A DNA stretch of 64,000 nt from Azospirillum sp. 412522 (GTDB taxonomy: Bacteria > Pseudomonadota > Alphaproteobacteria > Azospirillales > Azospirillaceae): contig NZ_RWIJ01000015.1 in NCBI RefSeq assembly GCF_019805165.1, positions 152,048-216,047 of the forward strand, in the 5' to 3' direction. The notes under the pieces were generated by a model, which did not search any database, was not told the origin of the DNA, and worked only from the letters and a program-made list of their open reading frames with translations. This document shows positions 1 to 7,399 of this stretch, in pieces. The translations under genes and the position numbers were made by a program. The stretch's first letter is position 1. Each line of letters opens with the position of its first letter.

Positions 1-236
1 GTTGGCCGGGAGCGAGACGGGCGTGGGGGTATCGGTGGGCGCGGCCATTGATCCTGAACCATGATGTTTGCGGTTGGCGAAAAAGCCCGCTCGTCCGGTG
101 GTTTCCCCCGTTGATCCGCGGCGCGCGATGGGTATCATCCGGCCCGCGCGCGCGGAACCCCGGTCGGGGACCCGGACAGCGGGCGTGTCCACGATGGCGT
201 GAACCGGCGCGCCTGTCAAAACAGAGGATGACTGCC

Positions 237-416
237 ATGCAGCCGACCGAGACGATCCTTGTTGAAACCTCGACCGTCGGGTGCGACGGCGGCGGCGGCG
301 CGCTGGGCCATCCGCTGGTCTATCTGACCCTGGATCGCGAAGGCCAGGTCGAATGCCCCTACTGCTCGCGCCTGTTCAAGCTGAAGGAAGGCGCCAAGGT
401 CGCCCACGGGCACTGA
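237..416 (+). CDS. CHCC zinc-finger protein (NDUFS6-like)
   Basis: A 59-residue protein with the zf-CHCC pattern: C-D-G-G-G-G-A-L-G-H-P near residues 14-24, then E-C-P-Y-C-S-R-L-F near residues 38-46. The Cys, His and the CPYC pair are the expected zinc ligands. Proteins of this family are small alphaproteobacterial relatives of the C-terminal zinc-binding part of the mitochondrial complex I subunit NDUFS6; a role in complex I assembly or stability is inferred from that family only. The ATG at 237 is chosen because AGAGG at 223-227 lies nine bases upstream; the in-frame ATG at 228 touches that site and would only add three residues. It ends 28 bases from the convergent kinase gene. Confidence 0.85.
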   Translation: MQPTETILVETSTVGCDGGGGALGHPLVYLTLDREGQVECPYCSRLFKLKEGAKVAHGH

Positions 417-444
417 CCGCGCGTTCGTCCTGCCGGCGGGCCGA

Positions 445-2169
445 TCAGATGCGGCCGGCCAGCAGGACCAGCACGGCCAGCGCCAGCAGCGCCGACAGGC
501 CCTGCCAGAAGGCCAGCGGGTTGCGGTCGACCAGCGGCCGGCGCCGCGTTCCCGCCGCATGCTTGCGCGGATGGCGCAGGTCGTACAGGAACTCCGACAA
601 TTCCTGATAGCGCCTGGCGGGGTCCGGATGGACCGCCTTGCGCAGCACCCCGTCGATCCAGGCGGGAATGTCCCGCTGGTCGCTCAGGGCGGTGCGGTAG
701 ACCAGCCTGCGCTGGCGCGCCCGCGTGGTGGCGGTCGCGGCATCGGCGCCGTAGGGCAGGCGGCCGGTCAGCATCTGATAGGCGATCACCCCCAGCGCAT
801 AGAGGTCGGACGCCGGCGTCCCGCCTTCGCCCAGCAGATATTCGGGCGCGGTGTACTGCAGCGTGCCCAGGATTTCGCCACGGTCGGCGTCGGGCATCGT
901 CTCCAGGATGCCGGGGACCAGCACCGACCCGAAATCGACGATCTTCACCGTGCCGGTGGCGTCGATCATCACATTGTCGGGCCGCAGATCCTGGTGCAGC
1001 ATCTCCAGCCGGTGGAACGCCTGAAGCCCCTTGCCGATCTGCTCGACGACGGCGCGCACCGCCGGCAGGTCCGGGGCCGGATGGTCGCGCATCCACTGGG
1101 TCAGGGTCTGCCCCTCCAGATACTCGGTGACGACGTAGAGGGAGCGGCGGGGCCGGCCTTGCGGCGGCGGCTTCAGCACATGCGGGCTGTTGAGCCGCCG
1201 GGCGATCCACTCCTCCATCAGGAAACGGCGGAGATGGGCGCGGTCGTCGTGCCGGTCGATGGCCGGCACCTTCAGCGCCACGGCAGGACCGCCCGCGCCG
1301 TCCCGGGCCAGATAGACATGGCTGCGGCTGCTGGCGTGCAGTTCGCGCAGGATGCGGTAGCCTTCGAACTCCGTTCCCGGTTCGGGCAAGGGCGGCAGGG
1401 GCAGGTCCGACATCCGGTGGAACAGGTCGCCGGCCTCGGCGTCGGGAACCGCATCGATTCGCACGATCTGGAGAGTCAGGTTGTCGGTGCTGCCGCGCCG
1501 CAGCGCCTCCGCCACCGCCAGCCGTGCGGCGCGGTCGAGGTCGTCGGGGTGGTTGCCGACGGCGCTGATCAAAAATTCGGCATCGACATGCTCGTAGACG
1601 CCGTCGGTCGCCAGCAGGAAGACGTCGCCGGGTTCCACCGGCAGTTCCCGGCAGTCGATCTCCACATGCGGCACCACGCCCATCGCCCGGCCGAGATAGC
1701 TGACCTCCGAGGACACCACCACGCGATGGTCGGTGGTCAACTGCTCCAGCGCCCGGCCGGCGAGGCGGTAGATGCGGGAATCGCCGACATGGAACAGGTG
1801 CGCGGTGGCCGACTTCAGCACCAGCGCGCTCAGCGTGCAGGCATAGCCGCGGTCCTGGTCGTAGCGGTACTCGCTGCGCCGGTTCTGGGCATGCAGCCAG
1901 CTGTTGGTCGCCGCGAGAACCCGTTGCGCCGCCGTCCTCACCGACCAGCTTTCCGGCGTGCAGTAATAGTCGGTCAGGAAGCTCTTCACCACGGATTCGC
2001 TGGCGATGTGGCTGACCCTGCTGCTGCTGATGCCGTCGGCCAGCGCCACCGCGACGCCCTTCATGCCCAGCAGCGGCGCTGTCGGGATCAGCGCCCCGTG
2101 GAAGTCCTGGTTGGACTCCTTCCGCCCCTTGTCGGAGCATTGCCCGATGGAGATCCGCAGCTCTTTCAC
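445..2169 (-). CDS. Bifunctional PP2C protein phosphatase / Ser-Thr protein kinase
   Basis: 574 residues. The N-terminal half (about 5-240) is a PP2C-type Mg/Mn-dependent phosphatase: ESNQD near 19-22, ADGIS at 44-48, HVGDSR at 128-132, ATDG at 187-190 and STDN at 227-230. The second half (about 268-540) is a eukaryotic-type kinase with VALK (Lys300), HQDLRPDN (catalytic Asp394), VDFG (Asp412) and the APE triplet at 441-443. The glycine-rich loop expected before Lys300 is poor in glycine. A hydrophobic segment near 550-572 should anchor it in the membrane with catalytic domains in the cytoplasm. GTG start at 2169 follows GGAACAGG. It lies 74 bases downstream of the nitrite channel gene on the same strand. 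Kinase/phosphatase fusions of this type occur in nitrate/nitrite assimilation loci of other Proteobacteria, so a role in controlling nitrogen-oxyanion transport is likely but inferred. Confidence 0.88.
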   Translation of the reverse strand: MKELRISIGQCSDKGRKESNQDFHGALIPTAPLLGMKGVAVALADGISSSRVSHIASESVVKSFLTDYYCTPESWSVRTAAQRVLAATNSWLHAQNRRSEYRYDQDRGYACTLSALVLKSATAHLFHVGDSRIYRLAGRALEQLTTDHRVVVSSEVSYLGRAMGVVPHVEIDCRELPVEPGDVFLLATDGVYEHVDAEFLISAVGNHPDDLDRAARLAVAEALRRGSTDNLTLQIVRIDAVPDAEAGDLFHRMSDLPLPPLPEPGTEFEGYRILRELHASSRSHVYLARDGAGGPAVALKVPAIDRHDDRAHLRRFLMEEWIARRLNSPHVLKPPPQGRPRRSLYVVTEYLEGQTLTQWMRDHPAPDLPAVRAVVEQIGKGLQAFHRLEMLHQDLRPDNVMIDATGTVKIVDFGSVLVPGILETMPDADRGEILGTLQYTAPEYLLGEGGTPASDLYALGVIAYQMLTGRLPYGADAATATTRARQRRLVYRTALSDQRDIPAWIDGVLRKAVHPDPARRYQELSEFLYDLRHPRKHAAGTRRRPLVDRNPLAFWQGLSALLALAVLVLLAGRI

Positions 2170-2243
2170 GATACCTGTTCCAGTCAAGGAAAACCCCGGC
2201 CCAAGGCGGACCGGGGTAATCGCGAACAAACGGGCAGGGCGGC

Positions 2244-3080
2244 TTACTCGGCCGGCTGAAGGCCGGTCTGCCGCAGGCGGCGCTTCGGCGCGGTGCGGAC
2301 ATGGGTGGCATAGAGCGTCAGGCCGGTGAAGGCGAGCCCGCCGATCAGGTTGCCCAGCACCGTCGGCAGCTCGTTCCAGATCATGTAGTCCATGATCGAG
2401 AAGTTGCCGCCCATCAGCATCGCCGACGGGAACAGGAACATGTTCACCACCGAATGCTCGAAGGTCATGCCGAAGAACAGCATGATCGGCATCCACATGG
2501 CGATCACCTTGCCGCTGACCGAGGTGGAGATCATGGCGCCGACGACGCCGGTGGAGACCATCCAGTTGCACAGCATGCCGCGCAGGAAGATGGTCAGCAT
2601 GCCGGCCGCGCCATATTGCGCATAGCCCAGCGTCCGGTTCTCGCCGATGTGGGAGATGACCGCGCCGACCTTGTCCGGCGGGGTGGAGAAGCCGTAGGTG
2701 AAGACGACCGCCATCATCACCGCCACCGTCAGGGCGCCCAGGAAGTTGCCGACGAAGACCAGCCCCCAGTTGCGCAGCACGCCGCCGATGGTGACGCCCG
2801 GACGCTTGTCGATCAGCGCCAGCGGCGTCAGCACGAACACGCCGGTCAGCAGGTCGAAGCCCAGCAGGTACAGCATGCAGAAGCCGACCGGGAACAGGAT
2901 GGCGCCGATGATCGGGAACCCGGTCTGGACGGTGACCGTGACGGCGAAGACCGCTGCCAGCGCCAGGATCGCCCCGGCCATGTAGGCGCGGATGACCGTG
3001 TCGCGGGTGGACATGAAAATCTTGGATTCGCCGGCATCCACCATTTTGGTGACGAACTCGGAGGGCACCAGATACGACAT
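2244..3080 (-). CDS. Formate/nitrite transporter (FNT family) channel
   Basis: 278 residues with about six membrane-spanning segments. It carries FNT signatures: LCNWMVSTGV in the middle and FEHSVVNMFLFP around residue 210, which contains the conserved His of the FocA/NirC pore. The family makes pentameric inner-membrane channels for formate, nitrite or related monovalent anions. The ATG at 3080 is preceded by AAGGGGAC at a good distance; the frame stays open upstream but without family similarity. It is the first gene of a two-gene unit with the phosphatase/kinase. A sigma54-like promoter and structured leader upstream favour nitrite import during nitrogen assimilation over formate transport; sequence alone does not settle the substrate. 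Confidence 0.9.
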   Translation of the reverse strand: MSYLVPSEFVTKMVDAGESKIFMSTRDTVIRAYMAGAILALAAVFAVTVTVQTGFPIIGAILFPVGFCMLYLLGFDLLTGVFVLTPLALIDKRPGVTIGGVLRNWGLVFVGNFLGALTVAVMMAVVFTYGFSTPPDKVGAVISHIGENRTLGYAQYGAAGMLTIFLRGMLCNWMVSTGVVGAMISTSVSGKVIAMWMPIMLFFGMTFEHSVVNMFLFPSAMLMGGNFSIMDYMIWNELPTVLGNLIGGLAFTGLTLYATHVRTAPKRRLRQTGLQPAE

Positions 3081-3134
3081 GACGAGTCCCCTTGGAACAA
3101 GCGCTGAAGGAACGGCAAGCAGCGTCCGGGAAAG

Positions 3135-3207
3135 CCCGCGCGGCACCGGTCCGGTGCGGGGCGGGAGAGGGAAGACGCGCTGCGTGTGATTTGGGTGCGG
3201 GCCGCAC
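3135..3207 (-). promoter_or_regulatory. Structured leader of the nitrite channel mRNA (possible antitermination region)
   Basis: Reading leftward, the stretch between the putative sigma54 promoter and the start codon at 3080 has two hairpins. The first is GTGCGG/CCGCAC at 3195-3207. The second, larger one at 3135-3165 has arms built from CCCGC...GCGGG around GCACCGG/CCGGTGC, and is followed in the leftward sense by CTTTCCC. A two-hairpin leader of this kind resembles leaders controlled by NasT/NasR-type antiterminators in nitrate assimilation operons. The match is structural and by context only. Confidence 0.35.
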
Positions 3208-3259
3208 TCTTTGGGCCTGCGCTGGTCAAACCGCCGTTGGCTTGAACGGGAAACGGCAT

Positions 3260-3275
3260 TGCACGGGATGTGCCA
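3260..3275 (-). promoter_or_regulatory. Sigma54-like -24/-12 promoter for the nitrite channel gene
   Basis: On the minus strand the bases read TGGCACATCCCGTGCA. This matches the sigma54 consensus TGGCACGNNNNTTGCA at 10 of its 12 defined positions, including the invariant GG and GC elements at the correct 10-base spacing. It points toward the channel gene and leaves a leader of about 170 bases. Activation by NtrC is inferred; no clear paired NtrC site was found. Confidence 0.55.
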
Positions 3276-3429
3276 GACGCTGGAACGCAGCAATCCAGCC
3301 GTCCCGCGTCGGCGGTGCCTGTCCATCGGCCGCTAAGACGAGCCGGTACTGCCCAAAGACTGGGCGCCTCTGAATAAAAAACAGACACCTCTTCGGATTT
3401 GACTGGAGTTGCCGCAAGCGGGCGGCAGT

Positions 3430-3459
3430 CCCCAGCTTCGCCGCTGGGGCCGTATTTTT
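3430..3459 (+). terminator. Terminator-like hairpin in the intergenic region
   Basis: CCCCAGC and GCTGGGG form a 7-bp stem with a 6-base loop, followed nine bases in by ATTTTTC. It is the right shape for a factor-independent terminator in the rightward direction, yet no rightward gene lies just before it. It could end a short non-coding transcript or protect the downstream c-di-GMP gene from readthrough. The rest of the 3081-3739 gap is AT-rich from about 3370 onward and holds no convincing gene. Confidence 0.4.
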
Positions 3460-3606
3460 CATTTCTTTAACCGAGGCTTGGAAAAATATCGTTCTGAATC
3501 AATGATTTGAATATCGGTGCAGTGGGGGATTCCCGTATTGGTCAGGTTCGGTTACCTTTTTGTTATATTTTCCCTTCGTACTATGAGACAGTATCGGTGA
3601 TGTCGC

Positions 3607-3636
3607 TTGACGGGGTTCATCGAACCGTCGTCTACT
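3607..3636 (+). promoter_or_regulatory. Possible sigma70-type promoter of the GGDEF-EAL gene, with internal palindrome
   Basis: TTGACG (3607-3612) and TCTACT (3631-3636) are separated by 18 bases. The spacer contains the 13-base palindrome GGTTCATCGAACC at 3614-3626, which could be an operator. It lies about 100 bases upstream of the chosen ATG at 3740. Confidence 0.3.
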
Positions 3637-3739
3637 TTGCCGCATTGCGGAAAGGTGGAAGTTCCACAATCGTTGTTTGAGTTGTGCGCTTATGTTTTTT
3701 CCAGGCGGTTCGGGATCGGCGTCGGATGAGGCGCGTGCA

Positions 3740-5797
3740 ATGAGTCACGAGACTGAAGAGCAGTACCGCAGCATCTTCGAGAATGCTGTCGAGGGCATCT
3801 ATCAGACCACCATCGACGGCCGTTACCTTCGGGTCAATCCGGCGCTTGCCGACATCTACGGCTATACGTCACCCGAAGACCTGATCGCCAACCTCACCGA
3901 CATCGCCTGCCAGCTCTATGTCGATCCCGGCAAGCGGGAGGCCTTCGCCGACCTGATGGCCCGGCAGGACCGCGTCCTCTGTTTCGAGGCGCGCGTCTTC
4001 CGCCGCGACGGCTCGATCATCTGGATCTCGGAAAGCGCGCGCTGCGTGCGCGACGCCGCCGGCCGCATCCGCTATTACGAAGGCACCGTCCAGGACATCA
4101 CCGAGCGCAAGCAGCACGAGGAGAAGATCCGGCTGCTCGCCACCGTGTTCGACAGCGTCGCCGACGGCATCCTGATCGTCGATCCCGAACTGACCGTCCA
4201 GGCGATCAACCCGGCTTACGAGATCATGACCGGCTTCCAGCGCGAGGAGCTGCTCCGCCGGCCGCTGGTCCTCTTCGCGCCGGGGTCGCATGAGCGGGAG
4301 TTCGTCGACGCCATCTGGACGACCGCGCGGCAGTCGGGACGCTGGCAGGGGGAGGTCACCAGCTTCCGCCATTCCGGCGACGCCTTCGCCGCCGCCCTGT
4401 CGGTGACGTCGGTCCGCGCGCCGAACGGCGTGCTGGAACATTACGTCCTGACCATCGCCGACATCAGCCAGCGCAAGTCGCAGGAACACCAGATCCGCTA
4501 TCAGGCCAGCTTCGACCGGCTGACCGACCTGCCCAACCGCTGGCTGGTCTGCGAAAAGCTGGAGGAGGCGATCCTCCGCGCCCAGCGCGGCAAGAGCAAG
4601 GTCGCCGTCGCCTTCCTCGACCTCAACCGCTTCAAGCAGGTGAACGACACGCTCGGCCACCATGCCGGCGACGAGCTGCTGAAGCTGGTGGCGCGGCGCA
4701 TGCGCAACTGCACCCGCATGACCGACACCGTCGGCCGGCTGGGCGGGGACGAGTTCCTGATCGTCGCTCCCGACGCCGCCGACCGCTCCGCCGGCGCCCG
4801 GCTGGTCGAAAAAGTGCTCTACTCGATGTCGGAGCCGTTCAGCGTCCACAACCAGGAGCTTTTCTGCGGCGCCTCCATCGGCATCGCCGTCTATCCCGAC
4901 GACGGCGAAACGGCGGACCAGCTCCTGCGCAACGCCGATCTGGCGATGTACCACGCCAAGCGCAACCCGGAGCACAAATACGTCTTCTATGACGGCGGGA
5001 TGCGGGAACGGTCGGGCTTCACGCTCGGGCTGGAGAGCGACCTGCGGCGGGCCAGCGGCGGCGAGGAGTTCGAGCTGCATTTCCAGCCGAAGATCGACCT
5101 CGCCGGCAACCGCACCATCGGGGCTGAGGCGCTGATCCGCTGGCGCCACCCGGTCCGCGGCATGGTCAGCCCGGCGGAGTTCATCCCGCTGGCCGAGGAG
5201 ACCGGCCTGATCTGGGAGATCGGCGCCTGGACGCTGATCGAATCCTGCCGCCGGCTGGCCGACTGGATCCGGCGCGACCTGCCGATCCCGTCGGTGTCGG
5301 TGAACCTGTCGCCGCGCCAGTTCCAGGATGCCCGTCTCGTCGGCTTCGTCCGCAGCGTGGTGGAATCCTCGGGCATCCCGGCCGACCGGCTGGAGCTGGA
5401 GCTGACCGAAGGCGCCATGATCGGCGACATCGAAAAGGCGGTGACGATCCTCAACGGGCTGAAGGACATCGGCGTCCGCCTGTCCATCGACGATTTCGGC
5501 ACCGGCTATTCCTCGCTGGCCTATCTGAAGCGCTTCCCGATCGACACGCTGAAGATCGACCGCAGCTTCGTCCGCGACATCGTCAAATCCACCACCGACC
5601 CGGCCATCGTCGGCACGATCGTGAGCCTCGCCGAAAGCCTGGGTTTCGACACCATCGCCGAAGGGGTGGAGACGCAGGAGCAGGCCGACATGCTGCGCCA
5701 GCAGCGCTGCACCCGCATCCAGGGCTTTCTCATCAGCCGGCCGCTGCCGATCGACCAGTTCGAAACCTTCCTCGGCAACAGCGTGGTGCCGGCCTGA
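3740..5797 (+). CDS. PAS-PAS-GGDEF-EAL cyclic-di-GMP synthase/phosphodiesterase
   Basis: 685 residues and no membrane segment, so cytoplasmic. Two PAS domains (about 5-125 and 130-250) with their C-terminal ITERK / ISQRK caps lead into a GGDEF domain (about 260-425) that keeps the intact catalytic motif in RLGGDEF. An EAL domain follows (about 440-680) with intact EALIRW, the metal-binding DDFGTGYSS and AEGVET. Both activities look competent on sequence, so it may make and break c-di-GMP according to the PAS signal. The ATG at 3740 has GATGAGG eight bases upstream; a TTG at 3677 and ATG at 3692 in frame lack a comparable site. It ends against a convergent LuxR-type regulator next to the exopolysaccharide locus, a process often controlled by c-di-GMP. 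Confidence 0.9.
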   Translation: MSHETEEQYRSIFENAVEGIYQTTIDGRYLRVNPALADIYGYTSPEDLIANLTDIACQLYVDPGKREAFADLMARQDRVLCFEARVFRRDGSIIWISESARCVRDAAGRIRYYEGTVQDITERKQHEEKIRLLATVFDSVADGILIVDPELTVQAINPAYEIMTGFQREELLRRPLVLFAPGSHEREFVDAIWTTARQSGRWQGEVTSFRHSGDAFAAALSVTSVRAPNGVLEHYVLTIADISQRKSQEHQIRYQASFDRLTDLPNRWLVCEKLEEAILRAQRGKSKVAVAFLDLNRFKQVNDTLGHHAGDELLKLVARRMRNCTRMTDTVGRLGGDEFLIVAPDAADRSAGARLVEKVLYSMSEPFSVHNQELFCGASIGIAVYPDDGETADQLLRNADLAMYHAKRNPEHKYVFYDGGMRERSGFTLGLESDLRRASGGEEFELHFQPKIDLAGNRTIGAEALIRWRHPVRGMVSPAEFIPLAEETGLIWEIGAWTLIESCRRLADWIRRDLPIPSVSVNLSPRQFQDARLVGFVRSVVESSGIPADRLELELTEGAMIGDIEKAVTILNGLKDIGVRLSIDDFGTGYSSLAYLKRFPIDTLKIDRSFVRDIVKSTTDPAIVGTIVSLAESLGFDTIAEGVETQEQADMLRQQRCTRIQGFLISRPLPIDQFETFLGNSVVPA

Positions 5798-5815
5798 GGT
5801 TTCGCTTCGGCGTCG

Positions 5816-5845
5816 CGCGCAGGCACCGCCTTCAGCGCCTGCGCG
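5816..5845. terminator. Inverted repeat between convergent genes
   Basis: CGCGCAGGC (5816-5824) and GCCTGCGCG (5837-5845) are perfect 9-base arms around a 12-base loop. They lie between the convergent GGDEF-EAL and LuxR-type genes. There is no T-tract, so this is a candidate bidirectional terminator only. Confidence 0.4.
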
Positions 5846-5872
5846 GCTTCCGCGGACCTCGTTCCCTGCATT

Positions 5873-6670
5873 TCAGGGCGCCGTCCGCTCCAGGAAATAC
5901 TCCATTTCCTGGATGATGCCGCTCTGGGCGGCCCAGAGGGCGGCCTGGGTGCGGTTGCGGACATTGATGGTCTGCATGATGTGGCGGACATGCAGCTTGA
6001 CCAGGTCCTCGGTCATCATCATCTCGCGCGCGATCTCCTTGTTGCTGCATCCGTCCATGATGAGCTTCAGGATGCGCGCGTGGCGCGGATAGAGGCCGGG
6101 ATAGCCCAGCAGCTCGGTCTCGTGCTGGGCCATCGCCCCGTCCTCGCCGCCCCGGCGGAGCGCGGTGGGGGAGAAATAGTCGAAGCATTCCTCCGGCACC
6201 ACCGGCTCTCCGGCATGGATCAGGCGCAGTGACAGGACGAAGGCGGCCGGCGCCATCCGGTTCAGCAGATAGCCGCGCACGCCGAACCGCAAGGCCATCC
6301 GCATGTGGTGCGCGGAGAATTCGTCGGCGATCATCGCCAGCTTGGCCTGCTCGCCATACCAGCTTCGGAAATTCCAGGCATCGGTCTTCAGCGAGGCGAG
6401 GTCGAACAGCACGATGTCGGCCGTCCGTTCGGCGCCGCCGTTGCCGGCCGGCGGCTCCAGCGTGATCACCGCCCCGCCGGCCGAGATGCCGGCGGGATGG
6501 CGTTCGGCGCCGCCGTTCACCCGGCCGTTCCACATCGTCTTCGGCGAAAGTCCGGTTGCGAGGCGGCTTTGCGGATCGATGACTTCGAAGCAGTCGTCCA
6601 GGATGTTCAGGATGGATTCGCGCAGCAATCGGCTTTGGTTGTGAACGATCACACGAATACGATCGGACAT
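5873..6670 (-). CDS. LuxR-type transcriptional regulator with degenerate receiver-like N-terminus
   Basis: 265 residues. The C-terminal 190-250 region is a LuxR/FixJ helix-turn-helix: YPRHARILKLIMDGCSNKEIAREM followed by a recognition helix containing VKLHVRHIMQ. The N-terminal half looks like a receiver fold (VIVHNQSRLLRESIL at the start, IVLFD with Asp90, a YLL strand near 134), but it has an insertion around 40-85 and lacks the usual paired acidic residues near the start, so phosphorylation is doubtful. ATG at 6670 is preceded by GGGGGAG. No sensor kinase is adjacent. Its place between a c-di-GMP enzyme and the exopolysaccharide genes suggests control of surface polysaccharide, which is inference. 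Confidence 0.75.
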   Translation of the reverse strand: MSDRIRVIVHNQSRLLRESILNILDDCFEVIDPQSRLATGLSPKTMWNGRVNGGAERHPAGISAGGAVITLEPPAGNGGAERTADIVLFDLASLKTDAWNFRSWYGEQAKLAMIADEFSAHHMRMALRFGVRGYLLNRMAPAAFVLSLRLIHAGEPVVPEECFDYFSPTALRRGGEDGAMAQHETELLGYPGLYPRHARILKLIMDGCSNKEIAREMMMTEDLVKLHVRHIMQTINVRNRTQAALWAAQSGIIQEMEYFLERTAP

Positions 6671-7317
6671 GTCCGTCTCCCCCAGTATAGACGAAATGGC
6701 GGACGGAATTGCTTGGCCGGAAGGCAGGCTTTCCCCCCTGGACGCCGTGCTAGGACGTGGCGACAGTGGTGCGTGGCAATGCAGGTCTGCCGGGTTCTAA
6801 TGCCCGGCGGTCTCCTTCGGCCCCCGTTCCGGCCGTCGCCTCCGCAATCTCCGATGACGCCGCGCTTGACCGCGCAATGCCGCAGTTCCGATGGACGATG
6901 CACGTTGTATCGATGGCTTCGTGTTCGCCCGATCGAATTTAGATCAAACTATGATCCGGCACTCACGGCATTGTCTGCTGCACTTTTGGAATTGTTCCAG
7001 GCTCAGTGGGAGGTGGATTCACCCTGTCCGGGCGGAGTCCTTCGTCAGAAGGCTGTCAGTAATACATCATTCTCGTGCGCGAATATGGAAGTGATTAACC
7101 GATAAAGATAATCCCCTCTCCAGCGGGTATCGCCGTGAGGAGAGAGTCCGAAGGAAACAAGGCCAAAAGATATTGCCGGATGAAGAGGAGAAAGTTCTTT
7201 CTTAAACAACTTTTATTAGACGAATTGACTTTCCGGGCGTCGATGCCGCGCTCTTTCGTGATGGATAATATAGACTCTTAAACAGAGCTTGCCAGAGGAA
7301 TTTTCGTTGACCATGGA
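6671..7317. other. Intergenic stretch without recognisable gene
   Basis: About 650 bases upstream of the LuxR-type gene. The first half is GC-rich and presumably carries that gene's promoter; from about 7060 to 7300 base composition shifts clearly toward A+T. No open frame here has a ribosome-binding site or a recognisable product, and no RNA gene was recognised. Confidence 0.5.
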
Positions 7318-7359
7318 AACGAAAATGGAGCCCCGCCGAAACGGGCCTCCATTTTCGTT
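7318..7359 (-). terminator. Strong hairpin terminator downstream of the CBM protein gene
   Basis: AACGAAAATGGAG (7318-7330) and CTCCATTTTCGTT (7347-7359) form a perfect 13-base stem. The 16-base loop can itself pair CCCG with CGGG. It lies 40 bases past the stop codon of the leftward gene ending at 7400. The run of T on the 3' side falls inside the stem, as in many bidirectional terminators. Confidence 0.75.
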
Positions 7360-7399
7360 CCGACCATCCCCGGCCGGACCGGCTTCCGGGGCTTCCGCC

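Noticed and set aside
3226..3462. 78-residue leftward open frame in the channel/GGDEF gap
   Set aside because: No ribosome-binding site, no known domain, and its sequence covers the putative sigma54 promoter and the orphan hairpin.
6891..7094. 67-residue rightward frame in the gap before the CBM protein gene
   Set aside because: No ribosome-binding site and no recognisable composition or domain.
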